Made by a program: the position numbers and the translations under genes. Positions 10,601-19,154 of a stretch of DNA of 64,000 bases are shown here, piece after piece. Each line of letters starts with the position of its first letter. Position 1 is the first letter of the stretch. The notes under the pieces are model-generated. The model was not told the origin of the DNA, did no database searches, and saw only the letters and a list, made by a program, of their open reading frames with translations. The DNA is taken from assembly GCF_000186265.1 (NCBI RefSeq), contig NC_014934.1:1116001-1180000 (forward strand), given 5' to 3'. The stretch is from Cellulophaga algicola DSM 14237 (GTDB taxonomy: Bacteria; Bacteroidota; Bacteroidia; Flavobacteriales; Flavobacteriaceae).

Positions 10601-10685
10601 AAGTGGCTTACCTTCTGCATCTATCGATTATTTATCATACCCTAGACCAAGAACTTTTAGTTTTGGAATTAACATGACTTTTTAA
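7620..10685 (+). CDS. SusC/RagA-family TonB-dependent outer-membrane transporter
   Basis: The 1021-residue protein imports oligosaccharide across the outer membrane using TonB energy, with the SusD lid lipoprotein encoded next. A signal peptide ends near IQAQ (residue ~23). A CarboxypepD_reg-like domain with GTTNGTQTDFDGNFSL follows (~25-108). The plug contains VIIGYGTTTVKDATGSV, RIRGTGSVRGNNSPLFVIDG and ILKDASATAIYGSRGANG. The remainder is a beta-barrel ending in FSFGINMTF with the expected C-terminal Phe. Regulation through the LacI-like operator 94 bp upstream is likely. Alpha-glucan is the likely ligand from the divergent amylase/maltose phosphorylase operon, but barrel specificity cannot be read from sequence. 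Confidence 0.95.
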   Translation: MKIKLFKSLLIAGAFLCFGMIQAQEVSGTVSDASGPLPGASVLVKGTTNGTQTDFDGNFSLSNVASDATLLFSYIGYKTSEVAVNGKTTVNITLAEDAEALDEVVIIGYGTTTVKDATGSVASVTSEDFNGGVIASPEQLIQGKTSGVQISQSSGEPGAGIALRIRGTGSVRGNNSPLFVIDGVPVSNESVSASGQDVGAGTSGSKNPLNFLNPNDIESMSILKDASATAIYGSRGANGVVVITTKSGKGGGSNGQFTFSSNLSISKVANQYDLLTTEEFIERGGANLGASTDWQDFIFRTSASTDNNFSYSQNYGSGNVRATFGYSKQFGIIENTDLERITGRINVNQRFFKDKLKVGVQTTISRINDRVPFITRTAGSTGDLLASAYYSNPTLNADPNYNTSPDRNPANLLAYYDDNTYTDRFLGNVSLDYSITSELSAKLNLGLDTSTSSREQVAGPQTLGLGNGVVGNGRGAVSILDTQNKLLELTASYTKEFENSKLDALVGFSYQDFNRNGQNLLGQGYGTSDLNEIAAITNQAYENTKNITSNYQGYGIGVFDDNVAAGNQFRALNLFPNLNETTLSAPSTGIDAFRVDTFDNTDELQSFFGRLNYTLYDKYLFTGTFRADGSSRFGTNNQYGFFPSAAVAWKLNQEDFINEETFSTLKLRFSWGITGNQDGLGYGNFVNRTRWNALGISAGTQLSQPASSEVAFANPDLKWESTAQYGLGLDFGFINDRLTGNIDVYRKETTDILLNLPAVQPATSPFVFQNVDGTILNQGIELGLDYDIIVGDGFNWNANFNISYNDNKLTDYEGPNIFAGQLYGPGLTDSFSQVLANDKPLYTYNVRLVDENYQVDENSTILDKSGLPKIIAGFSTSASYKNWDASVFFAGQFGHYVYNNTANALFAQPQIGSRNNLKSVLDDNINLSSGNASTYFLEKGDFVRLQNASLSYNVPLSGAGVFKSMRLSAVGQNLFLITDYSGLDPEVSTSNVSASGLPSASIDYLSYPRPRTFSFGINMTF

Positions 10686-10697
10686 AAAAAAATAAAT

Positions 10698-12287
10698 ATG
10701 AAAAAAATAATAAATTATTCATGCTTAACACTATCTCTATTACTGATAACAGCTTGTTCAGATTTAGAGATTGAGCCAACGGACTCTTTAATTAGCGAAG
10801 GTTTTGCAGGTGTTGCCAATGTAGATAGTGAAGTTTCTAACCTTCAAAATATCGTAGCCGGAGGTGATTTAGCAAATCAAGCAGGACTATATGCATTGAA
10901 TGAAGTTTCAACGGATGAATACATTATTCCTACAAGAGGAACAGATTGGGGTGATAACGGTAGATGGCTTTCCATGCATAAACAAACCTGGAATGCAGAA
11001 TTAACAGATATTATCAATACTTGGCAAGAACTTAACAGTATCACTATCAACGCCACTCGTATAATCAACCCCCAAAGTACAATCACTGCGGACGGCGATT
11101 TAATTGAGCAAAAAGCAGCAGCTCATTTTTACAGAGCCTGGGCAATGACGTGGATCCTTGATATGTGGAGACAAGTACCTTATAGAGATGTTGATTTACC
11201 AAATAGTGAAACACCATCTGTATTAACTGGTCAAGCAGCTATTGATAGTATTGTTGCCGATTTGAATATCGCACTTAGAGACCTCCCAACAGTTACTGCT
11301 AGTGATGATATTTCAAAAAAATCACTACCAACTAAAGCATCAGCCAATCAACTATTAGCTGCACTTTATTTAAATAAGCATATTTACTTAAATACGGCTG
11401 CAAACCCAGCCGATATGCAAGTAGTAATTGATGCCGTAGATGCTATAGCTGCTGATGGTTATACTTTAGCTGCAGCTGGAGATTTCTTTGATATCTTTAG
11501 ACCAAGTAATGACGTAGAAACAATTTGGTGGTCTCCTGCCGGCACAGGGTCTAGAATTTGGCCTACATTACATTACAATCTTAACTCTCCAGATCAAGCT
11601 GATGGTGGCTGGAATGGCTTTGCAACTCTTTCAGAGTTTTATCAATTGTTCGAAGGTGATCCAGATACGAACTACCAAGGCGACGGTCAAGAAGAACGAA
11701 GAGGATGGGTACCTGATGCTACTACTGCAAATTCAGATAATTTAGGTATTGGATATGGTTTCTTAATAGGTCAACAATATGAAGAAGATGGAACAGCATT
11801 AACCGCAAGGGATAATGTTGGTGGAGTACCATTAGTCTTTACTAAAGAAGTTGAAAAGGCTGAATATACCGCTCCTTCAGATAATGCAACATTAGAAACA
11901 TCTGGAACAAGAATGTTAAAATACCACCCTAATGAAGAAGGTGGCCATGATAGAAAACACATTGTAAAATATAGATTTGCCGATGCCTATTTAATGAAAG
12001 CTGAGGCAATGTTTAGAAATGGTACTGATGTAACTGCTATGATCAACACTTTAAGAATACAAAGAGGCGCAACAGCTTTAGCTACGGTAAGTGAAGCAGA
12101 TTTACTTGCAGAAAGAGGACGAGAATTGTACGCAGAAGGCTTTAGAAGACCGGATTTAATTAGATTTGGTCAGTATCTTAGAGCATGGAATCTTAAAGAT
12201 GCAGGAGATGCTCATTTAGAAATTTTCCCAATTCCATTATCTGATGTATTAGCTAACCCTAACTTAGTGCAGAACCCAGGGTATTAA
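10698..12287 (+). CDS. RagB/SusD-family nutrient-binding outer-membrane lipoprotein
   Basis: The 529-residue lid/binding subunit is paired with the SusC 12 bp upstream. The lipobox LITAC gives lipidated Cys20, followed by SDLEIEP, typical for surface-exposed SusD. The TPR-rich SusD fold is recognisable from AAAHFYRAWAMTWILDMW near the N-terminal helices, and from the C-terminal ADAYLMKAEAMFRNG and LLAERGRELYAEGFRRPDLIRFGQ blocks. No SusE or SusF gene follows. A strong terminator lies 26 bp after the stop, so susCD form a two-gene unit. Confidence 0.95.
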   Translation: MKKIINYSCLTLSLLLITACSDLEIEPTDSLISEGFAGVANVDSEVSNLQNIVAGGDLANQAGLYALNEVSTDEYIIPTRGTDWGDNGRWLSMHKQTWNAELTDIINTWQELNSITINATRIINPQSTITADGDLIEQKAAAHFYRAWAMTWILDMWRQVPYRDVDLPNSETPSVLTGQAAIDSIVADLNIALRDLPTVTASDDISKKSLPTKASANQLLAALYLNKHIYLNTAANPADMQVVIDAVDAIAADGYTLAAAGDFFDIFRPSNDVETIWWSPAGTGSRIWPTLHYNLNSPDQADGGWNGFATLSEFYQLFEGDPDTNYQGDGQEERRGWVPDATTANSDNLGIGYGFLIGQQYEEDGTALTARDNVGGVPLVFTKEVEKAEYTAPSDNATLETSGTRMLKYHPNEEGGHDRKHIVKYRFADAYLMKAEAMFRNGTDVTAMINTLRIQRGATALATVSEADLLAERGRELYAEGFRRPDLIRFGQYLRAWNLKDAGDAHLEIFPIPLSDVLANPNLVQNPGY

Positions 12288-12312
12288 TATTTATTTTATC
12301 CATAAAATCACT

Positions 12313-12345
12313 AGACCGTACTTAACGTACGGTCTTTTACTTTTT
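12313..12345 (+). terminator. Rho-independent terminator after susD
   Basis: A perfect 9-bp stem, AGACCGTAC (12313-12321) with GTACGGTCT (12327-12335), has a TTAAC loop and a T-rich tail. It separates susCD from the next operon. Confidence 0.8.
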
Positions 12346-12532
12346 AACATTTTTGCAGCTCTAAAAAATGCCTTTTTAGTTTTACGTGCCTACTTAATTA
12401 ATTACCTTAGCTGATAGGGACCAATGCTAATTTTAAAAAAATAGAATTAGTAACTTATGTAATTTAAACCTCGCTTTTTGACTAGAAAAAAATTACACAC
12501 TTTCTACTTTTATACAAAAATTACTACTTAAA

Positions 12533-15500
12533 ATGATTACTAAACGTATACACCTATTGAAATCTAAAAAAATTCTTTACTTCTCCCTATTAAGTTTAGC
12601 AATCCTATCTTCTTGTAACGAAGAAAAAAAATCTGAAAAGCAAAAAGTAAGTATCGAAAATCAAATGTTTACGTTACTAGACTCCACGGCTACAGGAATC
12701 AACTTTATCAATGAAGTACAAAATCAAAAAAACTTCAACGTTTTTAAATATAGAAACTTCTACAATGGTGGTGGTGTAGCCATTGGAGATATAAATAATG
12801 ATGGGCTACCAGATATCTACTTAACCTCTAATATGCATTCCAATAAATTGTATTTAAATAAAGGGAATTTAAAATTTGAAGACATTACCGATAAAGCTTT
12901 GGTTGCTGGAAATAAACCATGGTCTACAGGAGTCGTAATGGTAGATATAAACAATGATGGCTTTTTAGATATTTATGTAAGTAATGCCGGAAACATGAAA
13001 GGCAACAATCATGACAATGATTTATATATTAATAACGGTGACTTAACCTTTACCGAAAAAGCTACGCAATATAATTTAGCAAAAACAGGTTTCTCTACGC
13101 AAGCATCTTTTTTTGATTACGATAAAGATGGCGACCTTGATGCCTACATATTAAACAACAGTAATATACCTGTAAGTAGCCTTGGCTATGCCGAACAAAG
13201 AGGTGTTCGCGCTCAAGACTGGGAAGGGGTTCCTGATATTTTTAAAGGGGTTGGAGATATGCTTTTAAGAAATGATAACGGAAAATTCGTTGATGTTAGT
13301 GAAGAATCTGGGATATACGGAAGTTTAATAGGTTTTGGTCTTGGAGTTATGGTTAGTGATATCAATGGAGATTTGTATCCTGATATCTATATCTCAAATG
13401 ATTTCTACGAAAGAGATTACCTCTATATTAATAATCAAGACGGAACATTTAATGAAGAAATAGAAAACTGGACTTCACACCTATCTTTATCTGCAATGGG
13501 CGTAGACATGGCCGATATAAATAATGACGGTCTTACTGATATATATATAACAGACATGTTACCAGAAGGGGACCAAAGAGTTAAATCTGTCATGGAATTT
13601 GAAGGTTACAACGTATTTAAGCTTAAGCAAAGTAAAGATTTTTATCAGCAATATATCCAAAACACGCTCCAACTCAATAATGGTAATAATACTTTTTCTG
13701 AAATCGCTTATTATAGTGGAGTAGGAAAAACAGATTGGAGTTGGGCTGGTCTATTGTTTGATATGGACAATGATGGCTTAAAAGATATCTATGTCACTAA
13801 TGGGGTTAATCACGATTTAACCGATCTTGATTTCATAGATTTTTTTGCAAGTGAGATTGTTCAAAAAATGGCGTTAACAGGTAAAAAAGAATCTATAGAT
13901 TCCATTATTAATAAAATGCCCATTGCACCACAATCTAATTATGCTTACCAAAATAATGGTGATCTCACCTTTAATAATGCCACTAAAAAATGGGGATTAG
14001 AAATACCTAGTTTATCCAATGGCGCGGCTTATGGTGATTTAGATAATGATGGCGATTTAGATTTAATTGTTAACAATGTAAATATGCCACTTTTTATTTA
14101 CGAAAATAATACACAAAAATTATCACATAACAATTATATTAAACTAAAACTAGAAGGTTCAGAAAAAAATAGATTTGCCATTGGCGCCAGTGTTAAACTC
14201 TATCTTAACGATACAATTTTACTTCAAGAACTTATGCCTTTTAGAGGTTTTCAGTCTTCTATGGATTACACCATGACTATAGGTCTGGGGAAAACAAAAA
14301 AAATAGATTCATTACAAGTTTTATGGCCTGATGATCAGACTCAAAAGCTATTTGATGTAAAAGCTAATCAGTTTTTAACTTTAAAACACAAAGACGCAAA
14401 AGAGAAGTACATCCCAATTAAAAATACACAACAAAAAACTTTACTAACTCCAATTAATGAAGACAATCTAATTGCTCATAAGGAAAATACATATCAAGAT
14501 TTTGATTACGAAGGTTTGATTTCTAAAGCAATTTCACAAGAAGGACCAGCCTTGGCGGTAGGTGATATAAACAATGATGGAAATGAAGATGTTTTCATTG
14601 GAGGCTCAAAAAACCAGTCAGGTATAATATACATTCATAAGGGCAGCGGAAAATTAACCGCAAGTAAGCAACCAGCTTTGATTGCTGATGCAAATGCCGA
14701 AGATACCGCAGCAGCCTTATTTGACGTTGACCAGGACGGAGATCTCGATTTAATGGTTGGATCTGGCGGAAATGAAGTTGATAGCGAAAATACGTATACA
14801 ACAAGACTCTATTTAAACGATGGCAAAGGGACGTTTCGTAAAAGCAAAGAAAATCTTCCTTCAGCATTTAAAAATATTTCAGTAATTGCCCCTGTAGATT
14901 TTGACCAAGATGGAGATATTGATGTTTTTATAGGCTCTAGAAGTATTGTTGGAAATTATGGCATTGATCCAAATCATATATTCTTAGAAAATAATGGAAA
15001 TGGCACTTTTAGCAATGCAACAGAAAAAATAGCTTATGATACTAAAAATGCAGGAATGATAACGGATGCTATCTGGGTTGATATTGACGGCGATAACAAA
15101 CCAGACTTAATTACAGTATCTGATTGGGGAGTTCCTAATATTTATAAAAATAACGGGAGGAGGTTAGCTAAATTCCCTACTGATCTAGATAATCTAAAAG
15201 GGTTTTGGAATACCATAGAAACTGCAGATATTGATAATGATGGCGATTTAGATTTAATAATAGGGAATCAAGGTAGTAATGTTCCTTACAAAGCTACAAA
15301 TTCAAATCCAATGAAAATGTGGATTAATGACTTTGACTCCAATGGAACTATTGAACAAATTTTCACTCAAAGTTTTAGTGGCAATGATTACCCACTACAT
15401 CAGAAGAGAGAAATAATGGCACAAATAGTTTCACTAAAAAAGAAAAATCTAAAAGCATCTGAATACGCAAAAAGAACAATTTCTGAGTTGTTCCCTAAGG

Positions 15501-15913
15501 ATGTTTTTGAAAGTTCTATATGTAAAGAGGCAACAATAATGGAATCTATTGTTGCTATAAATGATGGTACCGGACAATTTACATATAAAATTCTTCCTCC
15601 TCGAGTTCAATTTTCATGCACTTGTGGCATCACTTGTACTGATGTTAATAATGACGGAAATATAGATTTAATACTAGCCGGGAATAATTTTGAATTTAAA
15701 CCGCAATACTCTAGGCAAGATGCTAGCTATGGAAATGTATTACTGGGTGATGGTTTAAATAATTTTGAATGGCAAGCTTATGCAGTAAGTGGTTTTGAAA
15801 TAAAGAATGAAGTTAAACACCTCAAGTTATTCAAAGACAAAAGCGGTAAAGTTTTTCTTATAGCAGCTATTAATAATGAACAACCTAAAGTATTTAATCT
15901 AAATGAAAAATAA
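12533..15913 (+). CDS. FG-GAP/VCBS-repeat lipoprotein with ASPIC/UnbV domain (first of two)
   Basis: The 1126-residue beta-propeller protein has a lipobox LSSC (Cys28). I count about a dozen calcium-loop repeats of the D-x-N-x-D-G-x-x-D type (for example GDINNDGLPDIYL, DYDKDGDLDAYI, DLDNDGDLDLIV). These are spread over the N- and C-terminal halves and flank an ASPIC/UnbV region, IGASVKLYLND...GFQSSMDYTMTIGLG...LQVLWPD (~550-610). Such proteins are thought to be Ca-dependent surface adhesins or binding proteins, and the ligand is unknown. It starts a new operon 245 bp after susD, and its end overlaps the start of the second copy by 11 bp. Function beyond cell-surface binding is inference. Confidence 0.9.
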   Translation: MITKRIHLLKSKKILYFSLLSLAILSSCNEEKKSEKQKVSIENQMFTLLDSTATGINFINEVQNQKNFNVFKYRNFYNGGGVAIGDINNDGLPDIYLTSNMHSNKLYLNKGNLKFEDITDKALVAGNKPWSTGVVMVDINNDGFLDIYVSNAGNMKGNNHDNDLYINNGDLTFTEKATQYNLAKTGFSTQASFFDYDKDGDLDAYILNNSNIPVSSLGYAEQRGVRAQDWEGVPDIFKGVGDMLLRNDNGKFVDVSEESGIYGSLIGFGLGVMVSDINGDLYPDIYISNDFYERDYLYINNQDGTFNEEIENWTSHLSLSAMGVDMADINNDGLTDIYITDMLPEGDQRVKSVMEFEGYNVFKLKQSKDFYQQYIQNTLQLNNGNNTFSEIAYYSGVGKTDWSWAGLLFDMDNDGLKDIYVTNGVNHDLTDLDFIDFFASEIVQKMALTGKKESIDSIINKMPIAPQSNYAYQNNGDLTFNNATKKWGLEIPSLSNGAAYGDLDNDGDLDLIVNNVNMPLFIYENNTQKLSHNNYIKLKLEGSEKNRFAIGASVKLYLNDTILLQELMPFRGFQSSMDYTMTIGLGKTKKIDSLQVLWPDDQTQKLFDVKANQFLTLKHKDAKEKYIPIKNTQQKTLLTPINEDNLIAHKENTYQDFDYEGLISKAISQEGPALAVGDINNDGNEDVFIGGSKNQSGIIYIHKGSGKLTASKQPALIADANAEDTAAALFDVDQDGDLDLMVGSGGNEVDSENTYTTRLYLNDGKGTFRKSKENLPSAFKNISVIAPVDFDQDGDIDVFIGSRSIVGNYGIDPNHIFLENNGNGTFSNATEKIAYDTKNAGMITDAIWVDIDGDNKPDLITVSDWGVPNIYKNNGRRLAKFPTDLDNLKGFWNTIETADIDNDGDLDLIIGNQGSNVPYKATNSNPMKMWINDFDSNGTIEQIFTQSFSGNDYPLHQKREIMAQIVSLKKKNLKASEYAKRTISELFPKDVFESSICKEATIMESIVAINDGTGQFTYKILPPRVQFSCTCGITCTDVNNDGNIDLILAGNNFEFKPQYSRQDASYGNVLLGDGLNNFEWQAYAVSGFEIKNEVKHLKLFKDKSGKVFLIAAINNEQPKVFNLNEK

Positions 15914-18900
15914 TTTAATACTTATCATATACAGCGTTTTACTCATAAGTTGTGGGCATAACGAGGGAAGTCTTTTTAAAAATCCAACACCAGAAGAAAC
16001 TAATATTCTATTTACAAATACACTTACAGAAACCGATGATGTAAATATTTTAGATTACCTCTATTTTTATAATGGTGGCGGCGTAGCAATTGGCGACATC
16101 AATAATGATGGCCTCCCTGATATTTATTTATCAGGAAATCAAGTAAAAAATAAATTGTATTTAAACAAAGGTAAGCTTGTTTTTGAAGATATTACCCAAA
16201 CAGCAGGTGTTGCAGGCAACAGTTCTTGGAATACAGGAACTATTATGGGTGATGTAAATGGTGATGGTTTATTAGACATTTATGTTTGTGCAGTAGTAGG
16301 AATAAATGGTTTTAGCGGACACAATGAACTATTCCTTAACAATGGAAATAATACATTTACAGAAAGTGCTGCAGAATATGGCTTAGATTATGACTCCTAC
16401 AGTTCTTCTGCTGCATTTATTGATTATGATGCTGATGGAGATCTAGACATTTACCTACTTAATCATGCCGTACATACCCAAGAATCTTTTGGTAAAGCAA
16501 ATCTTAGACTAAAAAGAGATTTTCAGTCTGGCGATAAACTTCTACGTAACGACAACGGAAAGTTCATTGATGTGAGCAAAAGTGCTGGAATTTATGGTGG
16601 AGTAAATGGTTATGGACTTGGTATTTCAATAGCTGATTTTAACCAAGATGGATATCCTGACATATATATAGGAAATGATTTTCATGAAGATGACTATTAC
16701 TATTTAAATAATGGTAATGGCACTTTTACTGAAAGCCTCAGAGACAATTTTGGTCACACGAGTCGTTTTACAATGGGTATGGATGCTGCAGATATCAACC
16801 ATGATGGATGGTCTGACTTACTAACCTTAGATATGTTAGCAGAAGATGAGAAAGTGCTAAAATCTTCAGAAGGAGATGATGACATTCAAATACAAAAATT
16901 AAGAACTGGGTTGTATGGTTACCATTATCAATTTACTCGAAACATGCTTCAAGTAAATCAAAAAGATGCCCCATATTCAGAAACCGCCCTATTAAGTGGC
17001 ATTTCTGCAACAGATTGGAGCTGGAGCGCACTTTTTGGAGATTATGATCAAGACGGAGAACAAGATGTTTTTATCTCTAACGGCATACCTAAACGCCCTA
17101 ACGATTTAGATTTTATCAATTTTGCATCAAATGAACAAATCGTTCAGAAATTAAATAACACTAAACTAGTAGACAAACAAGCACTAAACATGATGCCCTC
17201 GGGAGCTGCACAAAATTATATTTTTAAAGGTCTTGGTGATTTAAAATTTAAGGATGAATCTAAAACTTGGATAGCAAATGATTCTCTTATCTCTGGCGCA
17301 TCAGCTTTTGCTGATTTAGATAATGACGGTGATTTAGATATTGTTGTGAATAATATTAATACGCCCGCCCAGGTATACGTAAACCAAACCAACAGTAAAG
17401 CTAGGTATTTAAAGCTAAAATTTGAGTACAGCAAAAAAAACAACGATGGCATAGGCACAAAAGTTTTTACGTATACCAATAACATATTACAATATAAAGA
17501 ACTGTATACCGCAAGGGGTTTTCAATCAAGTTCTGAACCAATTGTTCATTTTGGCTTCAATCAGACAGAAAAAATAGATTCTATAAAAATAATTTGGCCA
17601 AATAATACCTACCAAGTTTTAAAAAATGTAAAAACAAATCAGACATTAACTTTAAAACCTGAAAACACCAAGACCTTTGATTATAACGAATTAAAAACTA
17701 GCTCAAAAAAACTATTTAATAAAGCTGAAGGAAATTTAGGTATTAATTTTACTCATAAAGAAGATAATTATATAGACTTCAACAGACAGAAACTAATGCC
17801 GTATCAAATTTCTGACAATGGCCCAGCATTAGCGATAGGTGATATTAATAATGATGGCAAAGAAGATATTTTTTTTGGAGGTTCAAAACTTATACCTTCT
17901 CAAATTTATATTCAAAACGATCGTGGTTTTGTTCGCACCAAGTACCCCTCAATCTTCAATGATTCTATCAAAGAAGATATAGCTACTGTTATTGCTGACT
18001 TTAATGGTGATAAAAAAAATGATTTATTTATTGCGACTGGTGGTGGCGATTTCTATAATAAAATGGCACCACTTAATGATAGCTATTATGTTGCAAAAGA
18101 TTCTGTTTTTGAACTAAAAAATATTGTTGAGGACTTTGAAAATGCTTCAATTGTAAAACCATTTGATTATGACAATGATGGCGATTTGGATCTATTTATT
18201 GGAAACTACGCGACTTCTAATGATTTTGGAAAAATTCCATCATCATATTTACTTAATAACAATAAGGGGAACTTTATTAAAGTAAAAAACAAAGCATTAG
18301 AACAAACTGGCATGATTACAGATGCCATTTGGGATGATTTTGATAATGATGGCATTAAAGACTTAATAATTGTGGGAGAATGGATGTCTCCATTATTTTT
18401 TAAAAATGACAAAGGCAATCTTATTAAAACAGACGTAAACTTAAGAAATAGCAATGGGCTATGGCAAACAATTATCCCTTTCGATATTGATAATGATGGA
18501 GATAAAGATTATTTAATTGGCAACTGGGGAACAAACACTAAATTTATAGCCTCAGAAAAATATCCATTAAAAATGTACTATTCAGATTTTGACAAGAACG
18601 GAAGTACTGAAACGATAGTCGCTATTGAAAAAAATAATGCTTATTATCCTTTAGAAAATGCTGTTGAACTGACTAGTCAACTGGTAAGTTTAAAAAAGAA
18701 ATTTCCTACGTACAAAAGTTTAGCAGGAAAAACAGTAGACCAGATATTTGGGACTGATATAATTAAAAAAGCTACACTTTTCTCAGTACAAGAGCTGCGG
18801 TCAGGATATTTAAAAAATGATAATAATAAATTCACTTTTGTTGCTTTTGAAAATAAAATGCAAACGGCACCAATTACAGCATTTGTTAATTTTGATTTTG

Positions 18901-19151
18901 ACAAAGACGGGAGAGATGAAATTTTAGCAGGTGGTAATTATTTTGGCGTTAAACCATTTCAAGGGAGGTTTGACTCATTTTCAGGAGCACTTATAAAAAA
19001 TATAAATAACATTAAACTAGGTAATGAAATTGGATTAGACTTTTCTTTAAAGTCAGTAAGACACTTAAATATTATTTATATCAACAAAAAACCTTTTTTG
19101 TTGGCAACGATAAACAATGACAAAATTCAAGTTTATAACTTATTAGATTAA
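15903..19151 (+). CDS. FG-GAP/VCBS-repeat lipoprotein with ASPIC/UnbV domain (second of two)
   Basis: This 1082-residue paralogue of the preceding protein has lipobox LLISC (Cys17) and the same layout. Calcium-loop repeats such as GDVNGDGLLDIYV, DYDADGDLDIYL and DFDKDGRDEILA run from end to end. An ASPIC/UnbV block (IGTKVFTYTNN...GFQSSSEPIVHFGF...IKIIWPNN) sits in the middle. The start overlaps the previous gene by 11 bp and the haloperoxidase-like gene begins 3 bp downstream, so the three are translated from one message. The paired paralogues may form a heteromeric surface complex, which is inference. Ligand unknown. Confidence 0.9.
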   Translation: MKNNLILIIYSVLLISCGHNEGSLFKNPTPEETNILFTNTLTETDDVNILDYLYFYNGGGVAIGDINNDGLPDIYLSGNQVKNKLYLNKGKLVFEDITQTAGVAGNSSWNTGTIMGDVNGDGLLDIYVCAVVGINGFSGHNELFLNNGNNTFTESAAEYGLDYDSYSSSAAFIDYDADGDLDIYLLNHAVHTQESFGKANLRLKRDFQSGDKLLRNDNGKFIDVSKSAGIYGGVNGYGLGISIADFNQDGYPDIYIGNDFHEDDYYYLNNGNGTFTESLRDNFGHTSRFTMGMDAADINHDGWSDLLTLDMLAEDEKVLKSSEGDDDIQIQKLRTGLYGYHYQFTRNMLQVNQKDAPYSETALLSGISATDWSWSALFGDYDQDGEQDVFISNGIPKRPNDLDFINFASNEQIVQKLNNTKLVDKQALNMMPSGAAQNYIFKGLGDLKFKDESKTWIANDSLISGASAFADLDNDGDLDIVVNNINTPAQVYVNQTNSKARYLKLKFEYSKKNNDGIGTKVFTYTNNILQYKELYTARGFQSSSEPIVHFGFNQTEKIDSIKIIWPNNTYQVLKNVKTNQTLTLKPENTKTFDYNELKTSSKKLFNKAEGNLGINFTHKEDNYIDFNRQKLMPYQISDNGPALAIGDINNDGKEDIFFGGSKLIPSQIYIQNDRGFVRTKYPSIFNDSIKEDIATVIADFNGDKKNDLFIATGGGDFYNKMAPLNDSYYVAKDSVFELKNIVEDFENASIVKPFDYDNDGDLDLFIGNYATSNDFGKIPSSYLLNNNKGNFIKVKNKALEQTGMITDAIWDDFDNDGIKDLIIVGEWMSPLFFKNDKGNLIKTDVNLRNSNGLWQTIIPFDIDNDGDKDYLIGNWGTNTKFIASEKYPLKMYYSDFDKNGSTETIVAIEKNNAYYPLENAVELTSQLVSLKKKFPTYKSLAGKTVDQIFGTDIIKKATLFSVQELRSGYLKNDNNKFTFVAFENKMQTAPITAFVNFDFDKDGRDEILAGGNYFGVKPFQGRFDSFSGALIKNINNIKLGNEIGLDFSLKSVRHLNIIYINKKPFLLATINNDKIQVYNLLD

Positions 19152-19154
19152 AAT

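Noticed and set aside
12476-12511. TTTTTG ... TACTTTTA as a promoter for the first VCBS gene
   Set aside because: Spacing about 24 bp is longer than the usual 19-21 and the -7 box has a mismatch.
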